From the NCBI GenBank assembly GCA_009784825.1, contig WQXO01000007.1, positions 62,001-126,000 on the forward strand: a stretch of DNA of 64,000 nt, in the 5' to 3' direction. Positions within the stretch are counted from its first letter, which is position 1, and every line of letters starts with the position of its first letter. A program made the position numbers and the translations under genes. The DNA is from Oscillospiraceae bacterium. Its GTDB lineage: Bacteria; Bacillota; Clostridia; Oscillospirales; Ruminococcaceae. Below the pieces are notes generated by a model. It saw nothing but the letters and a program-made list of their open reading frames with translations, was not told the origin of the DNA and searched no databases. This document shows positions 41,726 through 51,900 of the stretch, one piece after another.

Positions 41726-44413
41726 ATGCAAAGACATCGGAGTAGTTTACAGGATATTTTTAAGGAGTTGCAGACCGATTCGGGTAAAGGCTTGACAAGC
41801 GGGCAAATCCCCGATATTCAAAAAGAAAAAGGGTTGAACAAGTTCGATGATGAAAAGAAAGAGACGGTTTTGCAAAAGGCACTTCATCATCTTGTTGATA
41901 TAACGTCGCTGATTTTATTAGCGGCGGCGGTTATTGCGTTTATTGTAGCGATATTCGACCCGTCACACGGGTTCACTGACTCGATTGTCATTATGTCAAT
42001 CGTGGTCATAAACGTCGTCCTCGCCACTAAGCAGGAAATGGGGGCGGAGAAAGCATTAGACGCTTTAAAGAATATGCACGCAAATATGACGGTTGTTCTT
42101 CGTGATGGTGAAAAGCAGAATATTAATGCTGTGGATTTGGTGCCGGGTGACATTCTTATATTAGGGGCGGGGGATATGATTCCCGCAGACGCACGAATTA
42201 TCGAAAGCTCTAACTTAAAGGTGGACGAGTCTATTCTGACGGGGGAAAGTGTTCCTGTTGAAAAAGACGGGAATTTGGAAATCGCCGAAGACGCCCCCTT
42301 AGGTGACAGGTTTAATATGCTGTTCTCGGGTTGTCTTATTACTAACGGCAGGGTTAAGGCTGTTGTTGTCGAAACCGGTATGTCCACCGAAATGGGCAAA
42401 ATTGCGGGGTTGTTAAGCGATACCAAAAAAGTGAAAACACCGCTCCAAAAGAAGATGGACGGTTTGGGGAGAATTCTGTGTATGGTCGCAATTGCGGCGG
42501 GTGCGGGAATGTTCCTTATGGAAATAATCAACGGGAATTTCGCTGAGAACCCGCTGTTAGTATTATTGAACGCTGTTTCTATGGCGGTTGCGGTTGTTCC
42601 TGAATGTCTGCCTATTATTGTAACAGCTTCATTGGCATACGGGGTTATGCTTATGGCGAATAAGCATGCGATTATTCGCAGGCTTTCCGCTGTCGAAACC
42701 CTTGGCAGTGCGTCGGTTATATGCTCGGATAAGACGGGTACGCTTACTATGAACCGCATGACCATTCAAAAAGTGTGGATACCCGGGCATGACCCCATTG
42801 ATGCACAAAGCGACTTTAATCATAATGAGCGGTTTCTTATTGAAATTATGTCGTTGGCGAGTAATGCCTCTATTGAAGTTAATGCAGAGGGGGAATCTGT
42901 TAAGGAAATAGGCGACCCCACTGAAACTGCCATAGTACGGTTACTGCGGGATAAGAATATTACGAAAAAGAGCCTTGACGCAATTTTTTATAAAATGCAC
43001 GAGCTTCCCTTCGATTCTCAAAGAAAGTTGATGACTACGGTTCATGAGTTACCCGAGACCGAGAAGCCTAAGGAGGGTCAGCACCGGTATATATCTATTA
43101 CTAAAGGTGCATTTGACAGGATTCCGATTGACCCTGCTACGGTATGCGGGGATACCGCTAAACGTATTCATGATGAATTTGCTCAAAGTGCGTTGAGGGT
43201 TATTGCGGCGGGCTATAAGTATTATGAGGAGCTGCCTGCTGTTCTCGATGAAGCGGAGCTTGAGAAGGATTTGATATTCGCCGGATTTGTGGGAATGATT
43301 GACCCGCCTCGCCCTGAAAGTGCTATTGCGGTTCAAACCGCAAAGGAGGCGGGAATTAAAACAGTTATGATTACCGGCGACCATGTTATTACCGCTTCGG
43401 CAATCGCAAAGGAAATCGGGATATTCAGCGAGGGTGACAAGACCATGACCGGCGTGGAATTAGCGAAAATGAGCGACGATGAATTAGCCGAGAATGTCAA
43501 GAGTTATTCAGTGTATGCCCGTGTCAGTCCGGAGGATAAAATTCGCATAGTTAAGGCGTGGCAGTCCCACGGGGAGGTTGTTGCCATGACCGGTGACGGG
43601 GTTAATGACGCTCCCGCACTTAAGGCGGCTAATGCGGGGGTGGCAATGGGTTCGGGGACTGATGTTTCTAAGAGTGCCTCCGATGTGGTTTTGACCGACG
43701 ACAACTTCGCTTCAATCGTAGACGCAGTTAAGGAAGGCAGGCGAGTTTATACCAATATACGAAAAGTCCTATGTTCGCTGATTTCCTGTAACCTTTCCGA
43801 AATATTCACCATGTTATTGGGTATTCTGTTCTGGCAGAGGGCACCGATTGTGGCAATACAACTATTATTCATTAATGTGGTAGCCGATGGCGTTCCCGAT
43901 TTATGTATGTGTCGTGAGCCTGCCGAGAAGGACGTTATGCGGCAGAAGCCTGTTGAAAAGAATGAAAGCATTTTCGCAAGAGGAGTGGCGACAAGGATTA
44001 TTATATACGGGACTGTGTTTGCTGTGGTGTCGCTGATTGCGTATTACCTGGGTGCTTTTGTGGACGTTTATGACGGTTATGCCCCCTCTCACGAAATAGG
44101 CATGACAATGGCGTATCTTGTAATCGGCGGGTCGTCGGTTGTAAATATTCTTAATGTGAGGAGTTTCAGTGAGTCGGTATTCTCAAAGAACTTCTTCGGG
44201 AATAAAATGCTGTTAGCGGGGATTTGTTTTTCATTTGCCGCATTAGGCTTGACTGCCACAGTACCCGGATTAAGGGACGTTTTCTACTGTGTTCCGATGG
44301 GCTCGAACCACTGGCTCATTGCAATCGGGTTGTCCCTTGCACCGTTATTCGCAGGTGAGATTCATAAAATATTCGTTAGACGGAAGATGAAAAAATTGAC
44401 TGTCGGGAATTGA
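41726..44413 (+). CDS. Cation-transporting P-type ATPase (P2 type, calcium-like)
   Basis: 895 residues. Actuator motif LTGESVPVEKD, phosphorylation motif SDKTGTLTMNR (Asp335), ATP-binding and hinge motif MTGDGVNDAPALKAANAGVAM, and ten membrane helices with the expected spacing. The usual PEGLP of helix 4 reads PECLP, and helix 6 has NVVADGVPDL, so ion selectivity may differ from Ca2+ pumps. SD AAGGAG. It lies 28 bases after the ABC-F gene and is followed by a terminator. Function: ATP-driven cation export at the cell membrane. Confidence 0.9.
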   Translation: MQRHRSSLQDIFKELQTDSGKGLTSGQIPDIQKEKGLNKFDDEKKETVLQKALHHLVDITSLILLAAAVIAFIVAIFDPSHGFTDSIVIMSIVVINVVLATKQEMGAEKALDALKNMHANMTVVLRDGEKQNINAVDLVPGDILILGAGDMIPADARIIESSNLKVDESILTGESVPVEKDGNLEIAEDAPLGDRFNMLFSGCLITNGRVKAVVVETGMSTEMGKIAGLLSDTKKVKTPLQKKMDGLGRILCMVAIAAGAGMFLMEIINGNFAENPLLVLLNAVSMAVAVVPECLPIIVTASLAYGVMLMANKHAIIRRLSAVETLGSASVICSDKTGTLTMNRMTIQKVWIPGHDPIDAQSDFNHNERFLIEIMSLASNASIEVNAEGESVKEIGDPTETAIVRLLRDKNITKKSLDAIFYKMHELPFDSQRKLMTTVHELPETEKPKEGQHRYISITKGAFDRIPIDPATVCGDTAKRIHDEFAQSALRVIAAGYKYYEELPAVLDEAELEKDLIFAGFVGMIDPPRPESAIAVQTAKEAGIKTVMITGDHVITASAIAKEIGIFSEGDKTMTGVELAKMSDDELAENVKSYSVYARVSPEDKIRIVKAWQSHGEVVAMTGDGVNDAPALKAANAGVAMGSGTDVSKSASDVVLTDDNFASIVDAVKEGRRVYTNIRKVLCSLISCNLSEIFTMLLGILFWQRAPIVAIQLLFINVVADGVPDLCMCREPAEKDVMRQKPVEKNESIFARGVATRIIIYGTVFAVVSLIAYYLGAFVDVYDGYAPSHEIGMTMAYLVIGGSSVVNILNVRSFSESVFSKNFFGNKMLLAGICFSFAALGLTATVPGLRDVFYCVPMGSNHWLIAIGLSLAPLFAGEIHKIFVRRKMKKLTVGN

Positions 44414-44439
44414 AATAATCTTCAGTTTATCACGTTTGC

Positions 44440-44462
44440 CGCCGATTTTCTCGGCGGCAGAT
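44440..44462 (+). terminator. Terminator after the P-type ATPase
   Basis: TGCCGCCGA / TCGGCGGCA with TTTTC loop, followed by a T-rich stretch (GATATATTTT). Confidence 0.75.
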
Positions 44463-44481
44463 ATATTTTCCAGATAAAATG

Positions 44482-44510
44482 TTGACAATGCGGGAAATAT
44501 ATGTTATGAT
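44482..44510 (+). promoter_or_regulatory. Promoter of tRNA-Arg (and possibly tRNA-His)
   Basis: TTGACA (44482-44487), 17 bases, TATGAT (44505-44510). Confidence 0.8.
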
Positions 44511-44532
44511 GTTAAACGTATTATAAGCAGAC

Positions 44533-44606
<74 letters not shown>

Positions 44607-44607
44607 T

Positions 44608-44712
44608 GACGGACAATGTACAATGTACAATTGACAATTGACAATTATTTTAAAGCAAGCTTGTATAATCCTTTATTAATTGTCAATTGTGCATTGTCAA
44701 CTGTCAATTGTC
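44608..44712. repeat. Palindromic AATTGACAAT repeat element between two tRNA genes
   Basis: Left end GACGGACAATGTACAATGTA then ATTGACAATTGACAATT; right end the inverse AATTGTCAATTGTGCATTG then TCAACTGTCAATTGTCA; an about 40-base unique centre holds AAGCAAGCTTG and TATAAT. It has the shape of a small inverted-repeat element. Confidence 0.65.
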
Positions 44713-44714
44713 AT

Positions 44715-44789
44715 GGTGGGTGTGGCGCAGTTGGTTAGCGCGTCAGATTGTGGCTCTGAAGGCCGTGAGTTCGAATCTCATCATCCACC
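44715..44789 (+). tRNA. tRNA-His(GTG)
   Basis: 75 nt including the extra G at position -1: GGTGGGTG start, anticodon loop ATTGTGGC (GTG), TPsiC AGTTCGAATCT, 3' CATCCACC. CCA is not encoded beyond CC. Confidence 0.95.
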
Positions 44790-44837
44790 CTTTTCTTTTG
44801 GTTTTCACGCACAATAATTATTTAGGAGCTGATTAAA

Positions 44838-47051
44838 TTGGTTGAGAATCTATTCTGGGTAGGTTACATCGGAGCGGCAGCATCACTTGTGTTCGCACTT
44901 ATTCAAGCACGCAAGGTCATGAAGTTTTCTGAGGGCGACGAGAAAATGCAGAAAATTGCACAGGCAATCCGAACGGGTGCAAATGCTTTTATGAAACGCC
45001 AGTACAGCACGGTTGCTATTATTCTCGGAGGCATTTTCCTCCTCCTTGCCGCACTTGCGTACATACCCTTGTTATTCGGTCAGAGCGGTTACATAAACGT
45101 GTTTACACCGTTCGCTTTCATCACGGGGGGAACCTTAACCGCGTTGTGCGGCTTCATCGGAATGAAGGTTTCCACCAACGCCAACGCCCGTACCGCTCAT
45201 GCCGCAACCGAAAGCCTTAATAAGGCTCTTCGTGTGTCGTTTGCGTCAGGGTCGGTTATGGGATTTATTGTAAACGGGTTGGCTATTCTTGAAATAACGG
45301 TCTGGTTTATGCTTTTAAAATATGCGTTTAAGCAACCTGATGACGTTATCGCATATACCATGGTTACATTCGGAATGGGCGTTGCTGTGGTTGCCGTGTT
45401 CGCACGTGTCGGTGGCGGTATATTCACCAAAGCCGCAGACGTCGGTGCGGACTTAGTCGGTAAGGTAGAAGCCGGAATTCCTGAGGACGACCCCCGTAAC
45501 CCCGCTGTTATCGCTGATAACGTGGGTGATAATGTGGGCGACGTTGCGGGAATGGGTGCAGACTTACATGAAAGTAACTCCAACGCATTAGTGGCGACCA
45601 TCGCCATCAGCTTTGGTGCGGGGTACGGAATTGCGGGATTTATGCTACCAATTATCGTGTCGGTGGTAGGTGTAATCTGTTCGATTATCGGTACGTTCTT
45701 CGTTCGCACAAAGGAACAAACTGACCAGAAATCACTCTTGGGTTCACTCAGAAGAGGTGTTTATGTAGCAGGCGGACTTGCGGCTGTTATTACAATGCCT
45801 TTGATTTATTATATTGCCAACAACGCTCCTGCACAAACCGAAGGTATTGCAAACCCTATGGCTAATAACGTGTGGGGATTATGCGGAGCGGTAATCGTCG
45901 GTATCATTGCAGGGTTTATCGTAAGCCTTTTCACAGAGTATTACACCTCTGACGCAAGTAAGCCCACTCGTGAGCTTGCCGCTTCAAGTGAAAGCGGTGC
46001 CGCTCCTTTGATGATTGGCGGTTTATCACTCGGTATGAAATCAACTGCAGGCCCGCTCCTTACAATCGGCGGTGCCGCATTAGCGAGTTTCTGCATTTCG
46101 GGTGGTATGGACTACCTCAGAAACGGCGGTATATTAGACTATAACGCAGGGTTATACGGGATTGGACTTTCCGCTGTTGCTATGCTCGCAACTAACGCGA
46201 TTATTCTTGCGACTGACGCATTCGGCCCCGTTGCGGATAACGCCGGCGGAATTGCCGAAATGGCTCATTTACCCGCAGAGGTTCGTGAACGCACCGACGC
46301 ACTCGATGCACTCGGAAACACTACTGCGGCTACCGGTAAAGGGTTCGCAATCGCCTCAAACGCATTCACGGGGCTGGCACTCTTAGTTTCTTATGTGAAT
46401 GTTGCCCTTGCTGAAATGGGTAAAGGCTGTGAAACTTGTGTAGAATTAGGCGAGAACTGCTCTGACCATGCACTTAACTTAGCGATTACTAATCCGCCTG
46501 TTCTTATCGGGTTCTTCGCGGGAGCGGCTGTGGTGTTCTTGTTTGCGGCACTTTGTATGTCGGCGGTTCAGAGGGCGGCACAAAGTATCGTTAAAGAGGT
46601 CAGACGGCAGTTCAAAGAAATTAAAGGTCTGTTAGAGGGGAAAGAGGGCGTTGAAGCCGATTATGCAACTTGTGTTGACATATGCACAAGAGGGGCTTTA
46701 AAAGAAATGGTTGCCCCTGCCCTGCTCACAATCGCCGCACCTATACTTGTGGGATTAGTTCTCGGTTCAGCAGGTGTTGTCGGTTATTTAGCGGGAATTA
46801 TTGTTATCGGGTTCTCAATGGCAGTGTTTATGTTAAACTCCGGCGGTGCTTGGGATAATGCCAAGAAGCATATCGAGCAAGGGAACTTCGGCGGTAAGGG
46901 CAGTGATAATCATAAGGCGGCAGTAATCGGTGATACGGTGGGTGACCCCTTAAAAGATACGGCAGGTCCGTCGTTCAATAACGTAATCACGGTTTCTTGT
47001 ACTGTTGCGATTGTGTTTATTGGAATAACTGTGGCGTTCTCGTTGCTGTAA
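44838..47051 (+). CDS. hppA: Membrane-bound K+-dependent pyrophosphatase (H+ or Na+ pump)
   Basis: 737 residues, sixteen membrane helices expected. Substrate motifs DVGADLVGKVEAGIPEDDPR, NPAVIADNVGDNVGDVAGMG and the C-terminal GDTVGDPLKDTAGPSFN are diagnostic. GNTTAATGKG has Ala where K+-independent enzymes have Lys, so this is the K+-dependent class, which includes both H+ and Na+ pumps; the ion cannot be decided from these motifs. It couples PPi hydrolysis to ion export and matches PPi use by ppdK. The start is TTG 44838 after SD TAGGAGC. Confidence 0.95.
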   Translation: MVENLFWVGYIGAAASLVFALIQARKVMKFSEGDEKMQKIAQAIRTGANAFMKRQYSTVAIILGGIFLLLAALAYIPLLFGQSGYINVFTPFAFITGGTLTALCGFIGMKVSTNANARTAHAATESLNKALRVSFASGSVMGFIVNGLAILEITVWFMLLKYAFKQPDDVIAYTMVTFGMGVAVVAVFARVGGGIFTKAADVGADLVGKVEAGIPEDDPRNPAVIADNVGDNVGDVAGMGADLHESNSNALVATIAISFGAGYGIAGFMLPIIVSVVGVICSIIGTFFVRTKEQTDQKSLLGSLRRGVYVAGGLAAVITMPLIYYIANNAPAQTEGIANPMANNVWGLCGAVIVGIIAGFIVSLFTEYYTSDASKPTRELAASSESGAAPLMIGGLSLGMKSTAGPLLTIGGAALASFCISGGMDYLRNGGILDYNAGLYGIGLSAVAMLATNAIILATDAFGPVADNAGGIAEMAHLPAEVRERTDALDALGNTTAATGKGFAIASNAFTGLALLVSYVNVALAEMGKGCETCVELGENCSDHALNLAITNPPVLIGFFAGAAVVFLFAALCMSAVQRAAQSIVKEVRRQFKEIKGLLEGKEGVEADYATCVDICTRGALKEMVAPALLTIAAPILVGLVLGSAGVVGYLAGIIVIGFSMAVFMLNSGGAWDNAKKHIEQGNFGGKGSDNHKAAVIGDTVGDPLKDTAGPSFNNVITVSCTVAIVFIGITVAFSLL

Positions 47052-47130
47052 GCCGATAGAATTGATGTTATATTTAATAAGGTGGGGTACAGGTAACTGT
47101 GCCCCTTGTTAACAAAGTTAAGGAGAATAT

Positions 47131-47781
47131 ATGTCGAGAAATAAAATTATTGTGGTTGATGATAATCCTGTCACCCTCGCTATATGCGATAAGGTATTGG
47201 GTATGTCGTTTGAAGTGTTTGCGGTGGAATCGGCGATTAAAATGTTCGAGATAATTGATGAGGTTATGCCCTCATTAATCGTTCTTGACGTTGAAATGCC
47301 GGGCATGGACGGGTATGAGGCCATCAAAACATTAAAAGCCAATGATGTCTATAAAGATATTGCGGTGGTGTTCCTTTCTGCACTTGATGACGCTAAGAGT
47401 GAGATGGCAGGGTTGGACTTGGGTGCGGTTGATTATATTCATAAACCTTTCGACGGGCAAATCCTTTTACGGCGGGTTGAAAAGCACATTAAAGTAATCG
47501 AGGGCAGGCATGAGCTGCTTGAGCTGAATAAATTAATAGATGAATTGTCGAGGCACAAAAGCAAGAATTCTAAGGAATTGATAGACCACCTCTTAGCCCG
47601 TGAGGAAATCCTCACCCGAATGGCTCATGATATTCGCTCGCCGCTTAACACCATTATGGATATGATTGCCACCGCCATAAACACAAACAATGTTGACGAA
47701 ATTATTAACTGCCTCGGAAAAGCTGATATTGAATCAAGATTGATTTTAGAAATAATCGACGACGTTCTCGACATTGAATAA
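47131..47781 (+). CDS. Receiver domain fused to an isolated DHp (HisKA) helix pair, no kinase domain
   Basis: 216 residues. Receiver domain (about 1-120; VVDDNPVTLAICDK, LDVEMPGMDGYEAI, with Lys in VDYIHKPFD), a coiled linker, then RMAHDIRSPLNTIMDMIA with His166 and a second helix ending LEIIDDVLDIE. The HATPase domain that normally follows is absent and the stop is clean. Layout suggests a phosphotransfer dimer like Spo0B (inference), which could connect to the two hybrid kinases at 23.9-28.2 kb or to sporulation. SD AAGGAG. It stands between hppA and an antiporter gene. Confidence 0.82.
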   Translation: MSRNKIIVVDDNPVTLAICDKVLGMSFEVFAVESAIKMFEIIDEVMPSLIVLDVEMPGMDGYEAIKTLKANDVYKDIAVVFLSALDDAKSEMAGLDLGAVDYIHKPFDGQILLRRVEKHIKVIEGRHELLELNKLIDELSRHKSKNSKELIDHLLAREEILTRMAHDIRSPLNTIMDMIATAINTNNVDEIINCLGKADIESRLILEIIDDVLDIE

Positions 47782-47804
47782 AATTAGTTAAAAGGATAGA
47801 TTAA

Positions 47805-48968
47805 ATGGACATTGTTTTTATCTTCGGAATAATACTCGTTATCAGTGCGTTATCCTGTAAAACCGCTAACAAGGTCGGCTTGCCCGTGTTGGTCGGTTTT
47901 ATTCTGATTGGTGTGCTAATCGGAAATTTCTTCCGTTTCGATGACATGGAAATTGTTGACCATATTTGTAACTTCGCTTTATTGCTGATTATTTTCACGG
48001 GTGGGTTTCACACCGATTTTGCAAGGGCTAAACCGGTTCTCGCTGTATCCTCCGCTATATCAATCGGGGGGACTGTTCTGACTGCGGCTTTGTCCGGTGC
48101 TTTTGCCTATTATGTTTTGAACCTCGGTTTTTACCCGTCCATCTTGCTTGGTGTAATTATCTCATCGACTGACGTGGCTTCGGTTTTCTCTGCACTTCAA
48201 TCTAAACGAATGGTTTTGAAAAATGACCTTGATTCTGTTTTGGAATTGGAAAGCGGTTCTAATGAACCATTTGCTCATATTCTGACAATCGTGTTCATCG
48301 CACTTGCAACCGGCTCAAGCAATGCACCGTTGGTTTTTATTGTAGAATTAGGTGTGGGAATTATTGTGGGTGTTGCTTTCGCAAAGTTAGGGCAGTTTTT
48401 GATTAACCGATTGAGAGTGGACATTGACGGGGTTTACGGGGTTCTCCTGTGCGGGCTGGCGTTCCTTATATTCGGGGCTGCGGCTCAGCTTGGTGGGAGC
48501 GGATTCTTGGCTGTGTACATAGGCGGCATGATTATGGGGAATGGCAGGTTAGTGTATAAGGGGTCGCTTTCAAGAATGTATAGTGCGGTTTCTATGCTTA
48601 TGCAGATTGTATTATTTATCGTTTTGGGAATACTGTTTATACCGTCATTAGAAAAAATTGAATCAGTTTGGAAGGTCGCAGGGACAGGATTACTGTTCGC
48701 CTTGTTCTTGTTCTTGGTTGCACGCCCTTTGGCAATGTTCTTGATTATGAAGCTGTTCCGCCGCCCTTGGAGAGAAATCGTATTCGTGTCGTGGGCGGGG
48801 TTTAGAGGGGCTTCCTCCATTGTTTTCGCCACGCATTTGTTGACGGAGAAATTGGAATATTCCGAATATGTCTTCAGCATTGTGTTTTTTACGGTAATAC
48901 TGTCGGTAACAGTGCAAAGTTCGTTTATCCGCCCGATTGCAAAAAAGTTAAAATTAGTGGAAGAATAA
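47805..48968 (+). CDS. Cation:proton antiporter (CPA1/NhaP2-like)
   Basis: 387 residues, about twelve membrane helices. FTGGFHTDFARAKPVLAVSS, VIISSTDVASVFSALQSK and LESGSNEPFAHILTIVF follow the pattern of K+/H+ and Na+/H+ antiporters of the CPA1 type; the ST-D and SNEP acid residues are the expected ion-binding positions. NhaP2-type proteins normally carry C-terminal RCK domains, which are lacking here. SD AAAGGAT. It continues an ion-homeostasis block (P-ATPases, hppA). Confidence 0.85.
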   Translation: MDIVFIFGIILVISALSCKTANKVGLPVLVGFILIGVLIGNFFRFDDMEIVDHICNFALLLIIFTGGFHTDFARAKPVLAVSSAISIGGTVLTAALSGAFAYYVLNLGFYPSILLGVIISSTDVASVFSALQSKRMVLKNDLDSVLELESGSNEPFAHILTIVFIALATGSSNAPLVFIVELGVGIIVGVAFAKLGQFLINRLRVDIDGVYGVLLCGLAFLIFGAAAQLGGSGFLAVYIGGMIMGNGRLVYKGSLSRMYSAVSMLMQIVLFIVLGILFIPSLEKIESVWKVAGTGLLFALFLFLVARPLAMFLIMKLFRRPWREIVFVSWAGFRGASSIVFATHLLTEKLEYSEYVFSIVFFTVILSVTVQSSFIRPIAKKLKLVEE

Positions 48969-48987
48969 AAGAAACAGGAATTTTAAA

Positions 48988-51900
48988 ATGAACGCTTACA
49001 TTGAGTCAAAGGAAACACTTGTAAAAACCTATAACACCGACATGCTCTCGGGATTAACCGATGAGCAGGCTGTTAAAAATGCCGCAGAATTCGGTGTAAA
49101 CTCGCTTACTAAAAAGAAGCCTGTGTCACTTTTAAAAAGAATATGGCTCGCTTCAACCGAACCTATGCTCATTCTGTTGATTGTCGCCGCTTTAATTGCG
49201 GTTACGGTTAACATAATTCGCTATTCGGCGGGCGGGCATTTTGATTGGCCCGAATGCATCGGTATATTCGTTGCGATTATTCTGTCGGTGGCAATTGCTG
49301 TTATTATGGAGGGCAAGAGTGCTAAAGCATTTGAGGCACTTAATAAAATTAACGAAGATATTGTTGTGAAAGTTATCCGCAACGGCAGTACTGTTATGTT
49401 AAACCAAAAAGACATTGTTGTGGGAGATATTCTTATAATCTCGACAGGTGACAGAGTTCCCGCTGACGGAAGACTGATAAGCAGCAGTGAGCTTCATGCG
49501 GACGAATCTATGCTGACGGGAGAATCAGTTCCTGCTGAAAAAGATTCCGAAGCAGTTATTACTGATGTGAAAACACCGTTAGCGGAACGTGTAAACATGT
49601 TATATTCCGGGACGTTTATTACATCGGGGTTCGGGCAGTTAATCGTTACCGGGGTGGGCGACAGCACCGAATTCGGGAAAATTGCGGGTGAACTGAATAA
49701 TAAGAAAAGCGATTCTGAAAAGTCCACCCCTTTACAGGAAAAGTTAGCACGAATGAGTAAGCTGATTACGCTGTTCGGGGTTATTGCCGCCGCTATTGTT
49801 TTTGTTGTACAGTTAATTAATTTTTCAAAAAACGGTGTGTTACATTTTGAGGAAGTGATGGACGCTTTCGTAACAAGTATTGTGTTAATTGTTGCCGCTG
49901 TTCCTGAGGGATTGCCGACAATTGTGGCAGTGTCGCTTTCGATTAATATTATTAAATTGGCAAAGCAAAACGCACTTGTTAAAAAAATGATTGCCTGTGA
50001 AACTGTCGGCTGTGTTAATATAATCTGCTCGGACAAAACAGGTACACTCACCGAGAACCGCATGACCGTAGTCAATGAAATAACAAGCGATATAATTATA
50101 AAAAACATTCAAATAAACAGCACTGCCGAATTAGGGGAGGACAATACATTCATCGGCAACCCAACCGAGTGTGCGTTACTTGTAAGGGCAGGCGATTATA
50201 AAAAAGCCCGCCGTGAAGCGGAAATTGTAACAGTTATGCCGTTTTCCTCCCAAGAGAAAATGATGACTACGGTGGTACTCGAAAACAGCGATAATGTGTC
50301 TTATTACAAGGGCAGTCCCGAAAGAATTATGGCATTGTGCGATGATTATTCCGCTGAGGAGGAGATTATCGCTTATGAGGAAAAGTCCTGCCGAATTATT
50401 GCATTCGCACATAGTATTAACAGCGGTTCGCCGCAGTTTGACGGGTTCGCCGCAATCGCTGACCCCATTCGTGAGGAGGTATACGAAGCTGCCGAGAACT
50501 GCTTCAGGGCGGGGATTGAAATAAAAATGCTGACCGGCGATAATATAATTACTGCCACTGCCATAGCTAATGAACTGCACTTACTCGACGGTGGAAAAAT
50601 CGCTGTTGAGGCAAGAGAATTAGAAGAGTTATCTGATGAGGAATTGGCTGAGAAAATCAAGAATATCGCTGTTATTGCACGGAGTACGCCTACTATAAAA
50701 ATGCGTGTGGTTAAATTATTAAAAGAAGCAGGCAATGTCATTGCGGTTACGGGGGACGGGATAAACGACGCTCCCGCTATTAAAAACGCTGACGTTGGGA
50801 TTGCTATGGGGATTGCGGGGACAGAGGTTTCTAAGGAAGCCAGCGACATTGTTTTATTAAATGATTCATTCGCAACCATTGCGAGGGCGATTGAATGGGG
50901 GCGAGGAATTTACGAGAATTTCAAAAGGTTCATCGTGTTCCAGCTTACTGTGAATGTTTCATCAGTTACTGTAGTCCTTGCGTCGGTGCTTATGGGATTG
51001 AAAGAACCGTTCACTGCATTGCAGTTGTTGTGGATTAATATAATAATGGACGGTCCACCCGCTTTGACCTTAGGGTTGGAACCGCCTCATAAAAACTTGA
51101 TGGATAACCCACCGGTTAAGCGAAGTGAAAACATCGTTTCTAAGAAATTGTTGGCACGGATAGGCGTGTCGGGATTGTATATTTCTGTAGTGTTTTTATT
51201 GCAATATACCGTGAATTTCCTCGGTGCAACCGACGAGCAACGAATGACTGTTCTGTTTGCATTGTTCGCAATGTTCCAATTATTTAACTCGTTTAACTGC
51301 CGTGTCCTCGGCAATGAAAGCATATTCCCAACGTTTTTCAAAAACAAAATTATGTTAGCGGCAGTTTCAGTTACGTTTGTTATGCAAATATTAATTATAC
51401 AATTCGCAGGGGATTTCTTTAAAGTAATCCCGCTTAGTTTCGATATGTGGGTGAGAGTTATTGCTGTTGCTTCAAGTGTGATTGTGCTGACAGAGCTTGT
51501 GAAGTTAGTCAGGCGGGCAGGCAAGAAAGCGTTATATGTGATTGTTCCTGTTATCGTTGTATTATCGGTATTGTGCTTGCTTTTATATAATGGGGTAATT
51601 TGGTTTAACAATCCGTCAACACAAAAATACCCCGTGAGAGGGGTAGATGTTTCATCGTATCAAGGTGTTATTGACTGGGAAATTCTCGCCGATAATAATA
51701 TAGATTTCGCATTTATCAAAGCAACGGAGGGAAGCAGTCACGTTGATGAAAAGTTCGCCTATAACTGGGAGAAAGCATTGTCCGATACAGATTTGTTAAT
51801 TGGGGCATATCACTTTTTCAGTTATGACAGTTCGGGTATAACACAGGCGGAGAATTTTATAAAAACCGTTCCCATTGTATCGGGGACTCTGCCGCCTGTA

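Noticed and set aside
41887-42765. 292-codon frame antisense to the P-type ATPase
   Set aside because: Mirror of conserved ATPase coding sequence; no independent promoter or SD.
45197-45709. Long frame antisense to hppA
   Set aside because: Shadow of a strongly biased coding region; low-complexity Ser/Thr/Pro/Ile translation and no SD.
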